This document shows positions 17,815 to 26,066 of a DNA stretch of 64,000 nt, piece after piece. Every line of letters starts with the position of its first letter. Positions within the stretch are counted from its first letter, which is position 1. The stretch spans positions 1 through 64,000 of the forward strand of contig JAURWE010000101.1 in the NCBI GenBank assembly GCA_030655075.1, in the 5' to 3' direction. The notes beneath the pieces were generated by a model. It made no database searches and was not told the origin of the DNA. It was given only the letters and a program-made list of their open reading frames with translations. The position numbers were made by a program, and so were the translations under genes. This DNA comes from Pararhizobium sp. GTDB taxonomy: Bacteria; Pseudomonadota; Alphaproteobacteria; Rhizobiales; Rhizobiaceae.

Positions 17815-19336
17815 TCACCCGAACCAAGGATCCGGCCGGCCCAAGGTCACGTGAATGCCCTTGAACTGCGAATACTCATCAAACCCATAACGGCCGAGCT
17901 CGCGCCCGAGACCGCTCTTTTTTGTAGCCGCCGATCGGCAGCTCCGGCGCACCATCGATGACGCTGTTGATCCAGCAGCGCCCGGCACGGATGCGGCGGA
18001 TGCTCTGCAGCGCATTTTCGAGATTGGTGGACCAGACGCTGGCCGACAGGCCGAATTCCGACGCATTCGCCAGCGCGACGGCCTCATCGGCCGTCTTGAA
18101 CGTCAGCGTCGACAGGACCGGTCCGAAAATCTCCTCGCGGGCGATCGACATGTCTGCGGTCACATTGCCAAACACGGTCGGCGCATAATAGAGCCCCTTG
18201 CCTTCTCCGACCCGGGAACCGCCAAGCAGCAACTCGGCGCCTTCGGCCTGACCGGCCTCCACATAGGAATGGACCTTGGCCGCGTGAGCCTCGGAAATCA
18301 TCGCACCGATCTTGGTGCGCTCGTTCAGCGGATCGCCGAAGGTAACCTTGCGGGAAATATCCAGCAGGCGCTCGAGCAGCGCATCGCGGATGCCTTCCTG
18401 CACCAGAAGGCGGCTTCCCGAAATGCAGCACTGGCCGGCATTGTGATAGACGCCATAGGCGATGCCGTCGGCTGCGGCGTCGAGATCGGCATCGGCGAAG
18501 ACGATCTGCGGGCCCTTGCCGCCGAGTTCGAGGCCGACGCGCTTGACGCTGCGGGCAGCAATTTCGCCGAGCTTGGTGCCGACGCGGACCGAGCCGGTGA
18601 AGGCGATCATGTCGGTGCCGGGATCTTCGGCCAGAACCTGGCCGGCCGGATCGCCGTAGCCGGTGACGACATTGAAGACGCCATCAGGAATACCGGCTTC
18701 GCGGGCGAGTTCGGCCATGCGGATCGACGTGCCCGAGGTGAACTCGGATGGCTTCAGCACCACCGTGCAGCCGCCGCCGATTGCCCACGGCACCCGCTCG
18801 GAGGCGATGATGAAGGGGAAGTTCCACGGCGTGATGATTCCGACGACGCCAACCGGTTCGCGGAGCACGAGGCCGAGGCGGTTTTCACCGATGTTGTTGT
18901 GGGTCTGGCCTTCCAGCGCCCGAGCCTGACCGGCCGCATAGGACCAGAGGTCGGCGCAGAAGGTGATCTCGCCACGCGCCTGGGCGATCGGCTTGCCGAC
19001 CTCGAGGCTTTCGATCAGCGCAATTTCCTCGACATTGGCGAGAATGCGTTCGGCCACCTTGAACATAAGGCGCGAGCGCTCGGCACCGGACATGCGCGGC
19101 CAAGGGCCTGTGTCGAAAGCACGGCGGGCAGCGGCGATCGCCGAGCGCACATCGTCGGCCGAGGCATCGGGCCAGGTGCCGACGACAACGCCGGCGTGGC
19201 CGGGGCTGACGCGGTCAATGGTTTTGCCCGAAGCAGCGTCCACCGACTTGCCGTCGATAAGCATCTGATAGCGGGATTTACTCTGCAGGCGCGGATCAGT
19301 AGCATCCGGGCTTATGAAATTTGAATGTATTGTCAT
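17815..19336 (-). pseudogene. NAD(P)-dependent aldehyde dehydrogenase with C-terminal frameshift
   Basis: The reading frame from ATG 19336 encodes a standard aldehyde dehydrogenase. It has TPWNFP, the general-base Glu in LELGGKGP, the catalytic Cys in HNAGQCCISG and EEIFGPVL. After PIGGYKK the frame goes astray and ends 12 residues later (17879). The expected family ending (SGLGRELGRYGFDEYSQ and onward to GRPDPWFG) is intact in another frame down to 17815. The shift sits at a run of six A residues (T6 at 17918-17923); five would restore the gene. This could be a real mutation, a base-call error in a homopolymer, or a site of transcriptional slippage. The active site is intact but the tail used for oligomer contacts is lost. 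It is the first gene of the kdu operon. Confidence 0.8.
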
Positions 19337-19412
19337 CAACCAACCGAGATATGTTCCCGGCTCCTCCGTCCGGCGGGCATCAAAGAGTGCCGCGCTTGTG
19401 TTGCCGTTAAGT

Positions 19413-19449
19413 TGTATGGTACTGTATGGTGGTTATGAACAGATGTCAA
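19413..19449 (-). promoter_or_regulatory. Promoter of kdu operon overlapped by tandem operator repeats
   Basis: On the minus strand TTGACA (19444-19449), 17 bases and TACAGT (19421-19426) form a good sigma-70 promoter aimed at the aldehyde dehydrogenase. Two copies of TGTATGGT (19413-19420 and 19423-19430) start exactly ten bases apart and cover the -10 box, a fitting repressor target. TTGCCG with TATGGT (19401-19430, 18-base spacer) could drive the divergent GntR gene. Confidence 0.65.
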
Positions 19450-19471
19450 CGAGACAGCGGCGGCGAAAAGC

Positions 19472-20155
19472 ATGAACCTTGAAATGCTGAAAACAGAGAC
19501 CGGCGAAACGACAGCGGCGCAGGTGGAACGCGACCTGCGCGAAGCGATCATCCGTCTCGATCTGGCGCCCGGTTCACGACTCTCCGAACAGGATATCGCC
19601 ACGCGCCTAGGGGTCTCCCGCCAGCCGGTGCGCGAGGCGCTGATCGCGCTCGGCAAATCCAAGCTCGTCGAAATCCGGCCCAACCGGGGAACGGTCGTTG
19701 TCCGGATCTCGGCGCGGCAGATGATGGAGGCGCGTTTCGTGCGCGAAGCGATCGAGGTGGCCGTCGCGCGGCGGGCGAGCGAGAGCTTCGACACCTGGAC
19801 GCGGCGCAAGATCGACGGCATTCTCGACCGGCAGCGAACCGCCATGGAAGCGCATGATCACAATGCCTTCCGCAGGGAAGACGAGCAGTTCCACATCGCC
19901 CTTGCCGAAGGGGCCGGCTGCGGGCTCGCCTGGAACGCGATTTCCGATATCAAGGCGCATATGGACCGGGTCTGCAATCTGCAGCTCCGCAATCCGGTTT
20001 CCATGGGCCGCCTGATCATGCAGCACGAAAACATCGTCACCGCCATCGACACACGCAACGCCGACGCCGCCGGAGATGCGATGCGTTCGCACCTGAACGG
20101 CATTCTCACCGACCTGCCGCAGATCGAGGCCGACAATCCGGGACTGTTCGAATAG
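19472..20155 (+). CDS. GntR-family transcriptional regulator (FCD/FadR subfamily)
   Basis: The 227-residue protein has an N-terminal winged helix (about residues 35-66, with LSEQDIATRLGVSRQPVREAL) and an all-helical FCD ligand-binding domain with metal-ligand-like histidines (DEQFHIALAE and MQHENIVTAI). Members of this subgroup respond to uronates and related acids (UxuR, ExuR, KdgR-like). It is divergent from the kdu operon, and tandem TGTATGGT repeats lie over that operon's -10 box, so it probably represses the operon until an intermediate binds. The ATG at 19472 has only a weak ribosome site. Confidence 0.87.
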   Translation: MNLEMLKTETGETTAAQVERDLREAIIRLDLAPGSRLSEQDIATRLGVSRQPVREALIALGKSKLVEIRPNRGTVVVRISARQMMEARFVREAIEVAVARRASESFDTWTRRKIDGILDRQRTAMEAHDHNAFRREDEQFHIALAEGAGCGLAWNAISDIKAHMDRVCNLQLRNPVSMGRLIMQHENIVTAIDTRNADAAGDAMRSHLNGILTDLPQIEADNPGLFE

Positions 20156-20252
20156 ACGCCGCGAAAAGGAGCAGGTCGCGGCACGCTCTTGAGAATTGCG
20201 GCTTTTGCTCCTAGGCTTCCACAGCCAAAATCAAAAGACGTGGGGGTGCGGT

Positions 20253-20684
20253 ATGAGAGGCGTTGCGTGCATGCAGATGATGGGAGCCGCCGCCGCGCTG
20301 GCCTTTGCCCTGTCCACCGGCCTTTTCTTCGGCACCGCCGAAGCCCAGACCCCGCAGGTTCCAAAGGGCCGCTATTGCGGCGACCTCGTCTCCGGCGGCT
20401 CGTCGGTGAAGGTGGAAACCGAATTTTCGATTGCACCGGACGGGCATCTGGCCGGACGCTACACGTTCGCGGACGGCGAAGGCGAAACCTCCGGCTGGCT
20501 GATCGAAGCCGACGCATCGGAAGGTTTGCTGAAGCGCCTGCGCTGGGCCGACAAATATGGCGCCGGCCGCCTGGTGATCTCCTTCAGCGCCGACTATTCC
20601 AGCTTCTCCGGCCTCTGGGCCGCAAAAGAGGCGCAACCCTCCGAAGCCTGGAACGGCCGCCGCTGCGGCGAAAGCACGGCCTGA
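20253..20684 (+). CDS. Secreted hypothetical protein
   Basis: The 143-residue product begins with a cleavable signal peptide (MRGVACMQMMGAAAALAFAL, followed by a region ending AEAQ). The mature part is about 110 residues, has two cysteines (RYCGDL, RRCGES) that could form a disulfide, and is rich in Gly and Ser. The pattern suggests a small beta-rich periplasmic protein. No family is recognised. GGGGG precedes the ATG at 20253. It converges with the DUF2938 gene after seven bases. Confidence 0.7.
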   Translation: MRGVACMQMMGAAAALAFALSTGLFFGTAEAQTPQVPKGRYCGDLVSGGSSVKVETEFSIAPDGHLAGRYTFADGEGETSGWLIEADASEGLLKRLRWADKYGAGRLVISFSADYSSFSGLWAAKEAQPSEAWNGRRCGESTA

Positions 20685-20691
20685 AACCTCG

Positions 20692-21171
20692 TTACCAGAT
20701 CACCACAGCCGTCACATACATGCCGAGCGCAAACACCGTATGCGCCACGAGGTTCATGATGCGGACCTTGTTGGGGTTGGGCGTCTTGGATGCGGCCCAG
20801 CCGATGCCAAGTCCGGGCTGCAGCAGAAACCAGCCGGCGCCGACGGTGACGATGCCGAGGATGAAGGCCGGAAGGAACGTTGGGAAGATCAGCCAGGCGG
20901 GGCCGGTGATCAGGACGAGGATGATGCCGTAGAGAATGCCGACGGCGTAATGCGAGATCCAGCCGAGGGCGTTTTCATGAGAATAGGGTTCGGCGTTGCC
21001 GATGCTGTCGTGGAAGACCTTGCCCCTGCCGAGGTGCCAGAACCAGCGGCCGACCGGCGCCCAGTTGGGGGCGGACTGGCTAAAAAACCGGCGCAATAGA
21101 ATGGCCCAGGCGTCCATGAACACCGTGCCGCCGATACCGACAAGAACACCACCCAAAATGGTCTCAATCAT
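20692..21171 (-). CDS. DUF2938 family inner-membrane protein
   Basis: The 159-residue protein has four predicted membrane segments and the DUF2938 features: an N-terminal GVLVGIGGTVFMDAWA helix, a conserved loop with FHDSI and HENALGW, and HYAVGILYG. The molecular role of the family is unknown. The ATG at 21171 is used because the conserved family N-terminus (MIETIL) starts there. The gene faces the secreted protein at 20253 and is divergent from the one at 21412. Confidence 0.75.
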   Translation of the reverse strand: MIETILGGVLVGIGGTVFMDAWAILLRRFFSQSAPNWAPVGRWFWHLGRGKVFHDSIGNAEPYSHENALGWISHYAVGILYGIILVLITGPAWLIFPTFLPAFILGIVTVGAGWFLLQPGLGIGWAASKTPNPNKVRIMNLVAHTVFALGMYVTAVVIW

Positions 21172-21411
21172 TTTCAAACATCCAGACACTGAAACGGAAC
21201 ATGCAAAGGGCGACAAAACCACTGCCACAGGGGCGATGCAAGCGCCGGGCTGGCTCTAAACCCCATGGCTGGAGCGGCGGAGCGCCTTGTCCACAGCTGG
21301 AATCGCCAGCGCCCCACTGGCCTCGCGCAGCAGCCTGTGTCAGAAATTTGCCAAGGCCGATGGAGCGGCCGGAGCGGCGGGGGCCGGTGGCTGACAAAAG
21401 GGGAACCGGGG

Positions 21412-21828
21412 ATGATGAAAATGGTGTTGCGGTTGACGTGCCTGGCTCTGTTCCTGACGGCGGCGGCAGGAGGTGTGGGGGCCGCGTCGATCGTCAATGG
21501 TGAATGGGAAGGCACCTATACGTGCCTCGGCAGCCAGACAGGCCTGCGGCTGAAGCTCACCGATGCCGGGGCGCTGAAGGTCGATGCGCGCTTCATCTTC
21601 TATCCCACCGCCAAGCCGATCGGCATCACCTTCGGCGAGTTCATGATGGACGGGACGTTCAATCCGCAGACGGGCGTGCTGGATCTCAAGGCCGGCGGCT
21701 GGATCAAGCGGCCCATCAACTACGTGACCGTCGACCTGCAGGGGGCGATCGGCTCCGATGGCAGCACGATGACCGGCAAGGTCGTCTACCCGGGCTGCAC
21801 CGAATTCACCGCGATTAAAATCCCCTGA
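21412..21828 (+). CDS. Secreted hypothetical protein
   Basis: The 138-residue product has a signal peptide (MMKMVLRLTCLALFLTAAAG, cleaved near GVGAA). The remainder reads as a beta-rich domain beginning NGEWEGTYTC and containing alternating polar and hydrophobic strands, with a second Cys near the end (YPGCTEF). It resembles small periplasmic proteins with WxGxYxC starts. No function is assigned. The 240 bases upstream contain repeated GGAGCGGC triads but no clear promoter. Confidence 0.65.
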   Translation: MMKMVLRLTCLALFLTAAAGGVGAASIVNGEWEGTYTCLGSQTGLRLKLTDAGALKVDARFIFYPTAKPIGITFGEFMMDGTFNPQTGVLDLKAGGWIKRPINYVTVDLQGAIGSDGSTMTGKVVYPGCTEFTAIKIP

Positions 21829-21977
21829 GGCGGCGTTCTTCGCCTTGAAAACATTAGGGGCCGCAATCTTTTTTGGCGTTTGCCGCCTGACATCCATCTT
21901 GAAGCATTTTCCTTTATGAAATTTCTGCTAGCACAGGCCGGGGACAGCCGCCGGCGGCGCACGAAGGATTGGGGCAC

Positions 21978-23177
21978 ATGAGCTTTACCGAAACGACTAG
22001 AACATCATGGTTTTCACGCCTGAAAAGCGGCGTCGCCAAAATCTTCATCGGCTTCCTGTTCGTCATCGTCGCGCTGGTGGCGCTGTTCTGGAACGAAGGG
22101 CGCTCGGTGAAAACCTACCGGGCGCTGGCTGAGGGGGCGAGCATCGTCGTTGCCGTCGACAGCGGAGCCGTGGACGGCGCCAATGAGGGCAAGCTCGTGC
22201 ATATTTCCGGCAAGGCGACGCCGGTCGGCACGCCGCAGGACCAGACCTTTGGCATCGAGGCGGACGGTGCCGCCCGTCTGTCGCGCAAGGTCGAGATGTT
22301 CCAGTGGGTCGAAAAGAGCCAGAGCGAAACCAAGAAGACGCTTGGTGGCGGTGAGGAAACGGTCACGACCTATTCCTACAACCGGGAATGGAAGAACAGC
22401 CACGTCAATTCCAGCGATTTCCGCGAACAGGCCGGCCACGACAATCCGCAGCTTCCGGTCGAGGACGAGAGCTTCACGGTTCCCTCCGGCACGGTCGGCG
22501 CCTTCAGCATCGATGGCGATGCGCTGGCCAATGTCGGCCAGCGGACGGCGGTTTCCATTTCGCCGCAGCAGGCCCAGCAGATCGGCGGCGCACTCGGTGG
22601 CCGCAACGCCATTTCACAGGCAGGAACGGTCCTTGTCTCCAACTCGCCGCAAAACCCGCAGATCGGCGATCTGAAGATCAGCTACACGCGCTCCGACGTG
22701 CGCGAGGCAAGCATCGTCGGCGCCCAGCGCTCGGCCACGCTGGTGCCCTACAAGGCGTCGAACGGCCGCGACCTGTTCCTGACGGCCGGCAGCATGCAAA
22801 GCGCGCCCGAGATGTTCGAGACGGCACAGAGCGAAAACACCGTCATCACCTGGGTCATCCGCGTCGCGGGCCTGTTCGGCCTGTTCATCGGCTTTGCCCT
22901 GATGTTCTCGCTGCTCGGCATCATCGCCGACGTCATCCCCTTCGTCGGCTCCATGGTCAGTTTCGGAACGACGCTAATTGCCTTGGTGCTGACGCTGATC
23001 ATCGGGCCGCTGGTCATCGCCATCGCCTGGTTTGCCTATCGGCCGCTGCTGGCGATTTCGGTATTGGGTGTCGGCGTCCTGCTGGCCGTCGCCATTCTCT
23101 ACCTGAAGCGCGGCAAGGCGGCGGTGACCCCGCCTGCCGGTGGAAATTCCGGCTTCGGGCGCGGCGCGGCGAGTTGA
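21978..23177 (+). CDS. TMEM43 family membrane protein
   Basis: The 399-residue protein has one membrane helix near the N-terminus (IFIGFLFVIVALVALF), a long exposed central domain, and three to four membrane helices at the C-terminus. That layout and the central SYNREWKNSHVNSSDF segment match the TMEM43/DUF1625 family, related to human LUMA. Bacterial members have no established biochemical role. The ATG at 21978 follows AAGGATTGGGG. The gene is followed by the ElyC-like gene after 48 bases in the same direction. Confidence 0.78.
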   Translation: MSFTETTRTSWFSRLKSGVAKIFIGFLFVIVALVALFWNEGRSVKTYRALAEGASIVVAVDSGAVDGANEGKLVHISGKATPVGTPQDQTFGIEADGAARLSRKVEMFQWVEKSQSETKKTLGGGEETVTTYSYNREWKNSHVNSSDFREQAGHDNPQLPVEDESFTVPSGTVGAFSIDGDALANVGQRTAVSISPQQAQQIGGALGGRNAISQAGTVLVSNSPQNPQIGDLKISYTRSDVREASIVGAQRSATLVPYKASNGRDLFLTAGSMQSAPEMFETAQSENTVITWVIRVAGLFGLFIGFALMFSLLGIIADVIPFVGSMVSFGTTLIALVLTLIIGPLVIAIAWFAYRPLLAISVLGVGVLLAVAILYLKRGKAAVTPPAGGNSGFGRGAAS

Positions 23178-23225
23178 CATTGCCGCAGCGGTAACACAGC
23201 CGCTGCCGGAAGGACCTGACGCATC

Positions 23226-24014
23226 ATGTTTATCGTTTCCAAGGTCTTCTGGCTGCTGGCGCAGCCGTTGTCGCTGGCGTTCCTGGCAATTTTCCTGTCG
23301 ATCCTCTGCGGCGGAGCCAATAGGCAGCGCCTGCGCGGCTTCTTCGCCGGCTGCGCCGCCCTCATCCTCTTTGTGACCCTGTTTACGACCACAGGCCCAT
23401 ATCTGCTGCAGACACTGGAGAACCGCTTTTCCCGGCCCGCATCGCTGCCCGCCGATCTTTCCTGCATCATCATTCTGGGTGGGGGCTTCGATACGGAGGT
23501 CACGACCTCACGCGGCGGATTTGAGATGAACCAGGGCGGCGACCGCTTCGTCGAGGGCCTGTTGCTGGCGCAGACATATCCGGCCGCCCGGATCGTCGTT
23601 TCCGGCGGCGATGGGTCGCTCGGCGGCACCTATGAGGGCGATGCCGTGACGGCCGCCCGTTTCTTCAGCGCCTTCGGCATCGCGCCGGAGCGGTTGCTGC
23701 AGGAAGACCAATCCCGCAACACGTTCGAGAATGTCCGGAACCTGAAGACCACGCTCGATACGGCAGGGCTGAGCAATTGCGTGCTGATCACCTCGGCCTA
23801 TCACATGCCGCGCTCCGTGGGCCTGTTTCGCAAGGCGGGCATCCCGGTAACGCCCTGGCCAGCGGACTATCGCACCGAAGCGTCCGTGGCCCTGGCACCG
23901 GATTTCACCCAGCCATCGCGCAATGCGCAATTGACCACGACAGCCATGCGCGAATGGATCGGACTGTTCGCCTATTTCCTCGGCGGACGCACGCACGCAC
24001 TGCTGCCGAAGTAA
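23226..24014 (+). CDS. YdcF/ElyC family (DUF218) membrane-anchored protein
   Basis: The 262-residue protein has two N-terminal membrane helices (residues 5-27 and about 38-58) and a soluble DUF218 domain with IIILGGG, VSGGDG, EDQSRNTFENV and SAYHMPRS. In E. coli, ElyC is needed for envelope integrity and lipid-carrier metabolism, and SanA/YdcF are related. A role in cell-envelope maintenance is therefore likely but not shown. The gene is co-directional with the TMEM43 gene and converges on the gene at 24080. Confidence 0.82.
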   Translation: MFIVSKVFWLLAQPLSLAFLAIFLSILCGGANRQRLRGFFAGCAALILFVTLFTTTGPYLLQTLENRFSRPASLPADLSCIIILGGGFDTEVTTSRGGFEMNQGGDRFVEGLLLAQTYPAARIVVSGGDGSLGGTYEGDAVTAARFFSAFGIAPERLLQEDQSRNTFENVRNLKTTLDTAGLSNCVLITSAYHMPRSVGLFRKAGIPVTPWPADYRTEASVALAPDFTQPSRNAQLTTTAMREWIGLFAYFLGGRTHALLPK

Positions 24015-24028
24015 CCTAAAGCTTTCAT

Positions 24029-24075
24029 GCATGTCACTATCCCAAAACCGCTGCACACTTTTGTGAGACATGCAC
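24029..24075. repeat. Intergenic palindromic repeat of rhizobial type
   Basis: TGCATGTC (24029-24036) pairs with GACATGCA (24068-24075), with an inner CAAAA/TTTTG stem around CCGCTGCACAC. The core phrase is, to my knowledge, a recurrent intergenic element in Rhizobiaceae. It sits between two convergent genes and could act as a bidirectional terminator or transcript stabiliser. Confidence 0.6.
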
Positions 24076-24079
24076 CGGC

Positions 24080-24544
24080 CTATTTCCGGGATATCGTCTC
24101 GAACTTGGTGCCGCGAACCCGGATCGTCATGGCGCAGGTTTCGCCTTCCGGCTTCTTGCAGGAGACGCCGTCGGCCTGCAGCACCAGTACCATGTTGCCG
24201 TAGCGCTTGATCAGGTCATAGCTGTAGAGATCGGCATTGGCGGCAAAGAGATAGCCGCCCTCGGCGACGCGGATATAGAAATTATACGGACAGCCGATCG
24301 GCTTGCAGGTGGTGCCTTTCTTGCCGTCGCAGACGACTTCGCCATGGCTGACGATGGCATCGACTAGGCCGTCATTGTTGAAATCGACATCGCGGATGAA
24401 GTTCGGCCCGTAGAGGATCGAGCCGCAATGGCCCTCGTAGCTGGCCTTTTCCTGCGCGGCGACATCGGGAATGATTTCCGATTGTGCCCGGGCGGGAACC
24501 AACAGCAGCGACAAGCAGAGCATGGACAGAAAAAACGTCTTCAA
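24080..24544 (-). CDS. Secreted hypothetical protein with EF-hand-like segment
   Basis: The 154-residue product carries a signal peptide (MKTFFLSMLCLSLLLVPARA). The mature part contains DVDFNNDGLVDAIVSHG, which looks like the calcium-loop repeat of FG-GAP/VCBS proteins, and several cysteines that could form disulfides. TTG at 24544 is the likely start because GAGGAGG lies eight bases upstream; the next ATG would cut into the signal peptide. No enzyme family is recognised. It is divergent from the TRIC-like gene. Confidence 0.65.
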   Translation of the reverse strand: MKTFFLSMLCLSLLLVPARAQSEIIPDVAAQEKASYEGHCGSILYGPNFIRDVDFNNDGLVDAIVSHGEVVCDGKKGTTCKPIGCPYNFYIRVAEGGYLFAANADLYSYDLIKRYGNMVLVLQADGVSCKKPEGETCAMTIRVRGTKFETISRK

Positions 24545-24677
24545 GGCAACCCTCCTCGGGCAGTCACGGCCGATATGCGGCCCGCAGACAACGGCTTGGC
24601 ACCAACGGCTTCATTGTCATCGGACAGGCTGAGCGATATCACGATAAGCTGTTCTGAAACTGGCAGGAGTGCCCGGC

Positions 24678-25313
24678 GTGACGATCCTCGAATTTCTCGA
24701 CTATGCCGGTGTTGCGGTTTTCGCCGCATCCGGGGCGCTGTCGGCGTCGCGAAAGGAGCTTGATGTCATCGGCTTCCTGTTTCTGGCAGCGGTGACCGGT
24801 ATTGGCGGCGGCACGTTCCGCGACGTCATCCTCGGTGCGACGCCGGTCTTCTGGGTGGTCAACCCGACCTATATTCTCGTCTGCGCCGGTATGGGTCTCA
24901 TCGTCTTCCTCTCGGCACACCGGATCGAATCGCGCTACCGGCTGCTGGTCTGGCTCGATGCGGTGGGGCTGTCGGCCTATTGCGTCATGGGGGCCGCCAA
25001 GGGGCTGGCGGCAACCGGTTCGCCTACGGTGGCGATCGTCACCGGAATGCTGACGGCGACGTTCGGCGGCATTTTGCGCGATCTTCTGGCCGGGGAACCT
25101 TCGGTATTGCTGCGGCCGGAAATCTATGTGACGGCGGCGCTGGCGGGAGCTGCGGTCTTTACCGGCTTCACACTTCTCGGCGCGCCGCTGATCGCGGCTT
25201 CGGCAGCAGGGGCCTTGTCGGCCTTTGCCGTGCGCGGCGGCGCGCTGTGGTTCGGCTGGTCGTTTCCAACCTACAAGAGCAGGCCGGGCCGGCATCCTGA
25301 TGATGTGATGTAA
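24678..25313 (+). CDS. TRIC-like channel protein (UPF0126/YicG family)
   Basis: The 211-residue membrane protein has seven predicted helices in two homologous halves, each with a glycine motif (TGIGGGTFRDV and TATFGGILRDLL), the signature of prokaryotic TRIC channels. These form trimeric cation-permeable pores; older annotations call the family UPF0126 or DUF1529. GTG at 24678 is preferred over the GTG at 24669, because AGGAG at 24665-24669 is then eight bases upstream. The physiological substrate in bacteria is uncertain. Confidence 0.8.
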   Translation: MTILEFLDYAGVAVFAASGALSASRKELDVIGFLFLAAVTGIGGGTFRDVILGATPVFWVVNPTYILVCAGMGLIVFLSAHRIESRYRLLVWLDAVGLSAYCVMGAAKGLAATGSPTVAIVTGMLTATFGGILRDLLAGEPSVLLRPEIYVTAALAGAAVFTGFTLLGAPLIAASAAGALSAFAVRGGALWFGWSFPTYKSRPGRHPDDVM

Positions 25314-25325
25314 CGGGAATAGAGA

Positions 25326-25745
25326 TCAGGCGCGCTTGGGGCGCAGGCGAATCACAACGTCGACATGGGCGATTTCCATGCCCTCTGGGGGCTCCGGCAG
25401 GTTGCCGATGGAAATGTTGTTAACCGGAATATCCAGCACCTCATTGTCGCCTTCGACGAAGAAGTGGTGATGATCGGACACGTTGGTGTCGAAATAGGTG
25501 CGCGCACTTTCGACGGCGAGAACCCGCAGCAGGCCTGCCTCGGTGAACTGGTGCAGCGTGTTGTAGACGGTGGCCAGCGACACGGGAACGCCCGCCTGCA
25601 CAGCCTCTTCATGCAGCTCTTCAACCGTCAGGTGGCGGTCACCCTTGGCGAACAGAATGTCTGCAAGCGCGATGCGCTGACGTGTCGGCCGAAGCCCCTG
25701 GCGGCGCAGGCGCTCTTCGGCGCTAAGGTCGGCGTCATGCGTCAT
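25326..25745 (-). CDS. irr: Iron response regulator Irr (Fur family)
   Basis: The 139-residue Fur-family protein fits Irr, the heme-status regulator of Rhizobiales. It has the winged helix (LRPTRQRIALADIL to VSLATVYNTLHQF) and the HHH motif (SDHHHFF) used for heme binding. It lacks the N-terminal GCPxH heme-regulatory motif of Bradyrhizobium Irr, as is usual in Rhizobium and Agrobacterium. The ATG at 25745 is chosen from the conserved start MTHDADLS. Its place beside fabA-fabB-fabI is typical for the family Rhizobiaceae. It controls iron-uptake, heme and iron-storage genes elsewhere in the genome. Confidence 0.9.
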   Translation of the reverse strand: MTHDADLSAEERLRRQGLRPTRQRIALADILFAKGDRHLTVEELHEEAVQAGVPVSLATVYNTLHQFTEAGLLRVLAVESARTYFDTNVSDHHHFFVEGDNEVLDIPVNNISIGNLPEPPEGMEIAHVDVVIRLRPKRA

Positions 25746-26066
25746 GAAAGACAAATCGGGTTTCCAGCATCTGGTAAAACAATCTTGAACTTCCGATATA
25801 ACTTTTGCGGCGCGGTCTTTCAATAGTATCAATGGCGCGAGCGCCGGTTTGACTGCGGAAAACCGGGCGTTTACCGGCTTTGCGATCATTTGGGGCTGGC
25901 TGTGGCGGTCCGGTTCCTGTATGCGACCACAAAACAGGCTGGGCCTGGAACCGGCTGGACGTCCGGGGTGCGGCGGCTGCAGAGCCATGGTCGCGCTTTA
26001 ATTTTTGTCCAGCATGTTCTAAGCAGGTCAATGAAAAACATTCGCGATCCGGGGGTATGACATCCT
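25746..26066. promoter_or_regulatory. irr-fabA divergent intergenic region with irr promoter
   Basis: This 321-bp gap holds no gene. On the minus strand TTGAAA (25818-25823), 16 bases and TTATAT (25796-25801) make a good promoter for irr with a leader of about 45 bases. An inverted repeat, CCGGTTCC (25910-25917) with GGAACCGG (25947-25954), lies mid-gap. The side next to fabA is AT-rich (near 26000-26040) but no clear promoter was picked out. Confidence 0.6.
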
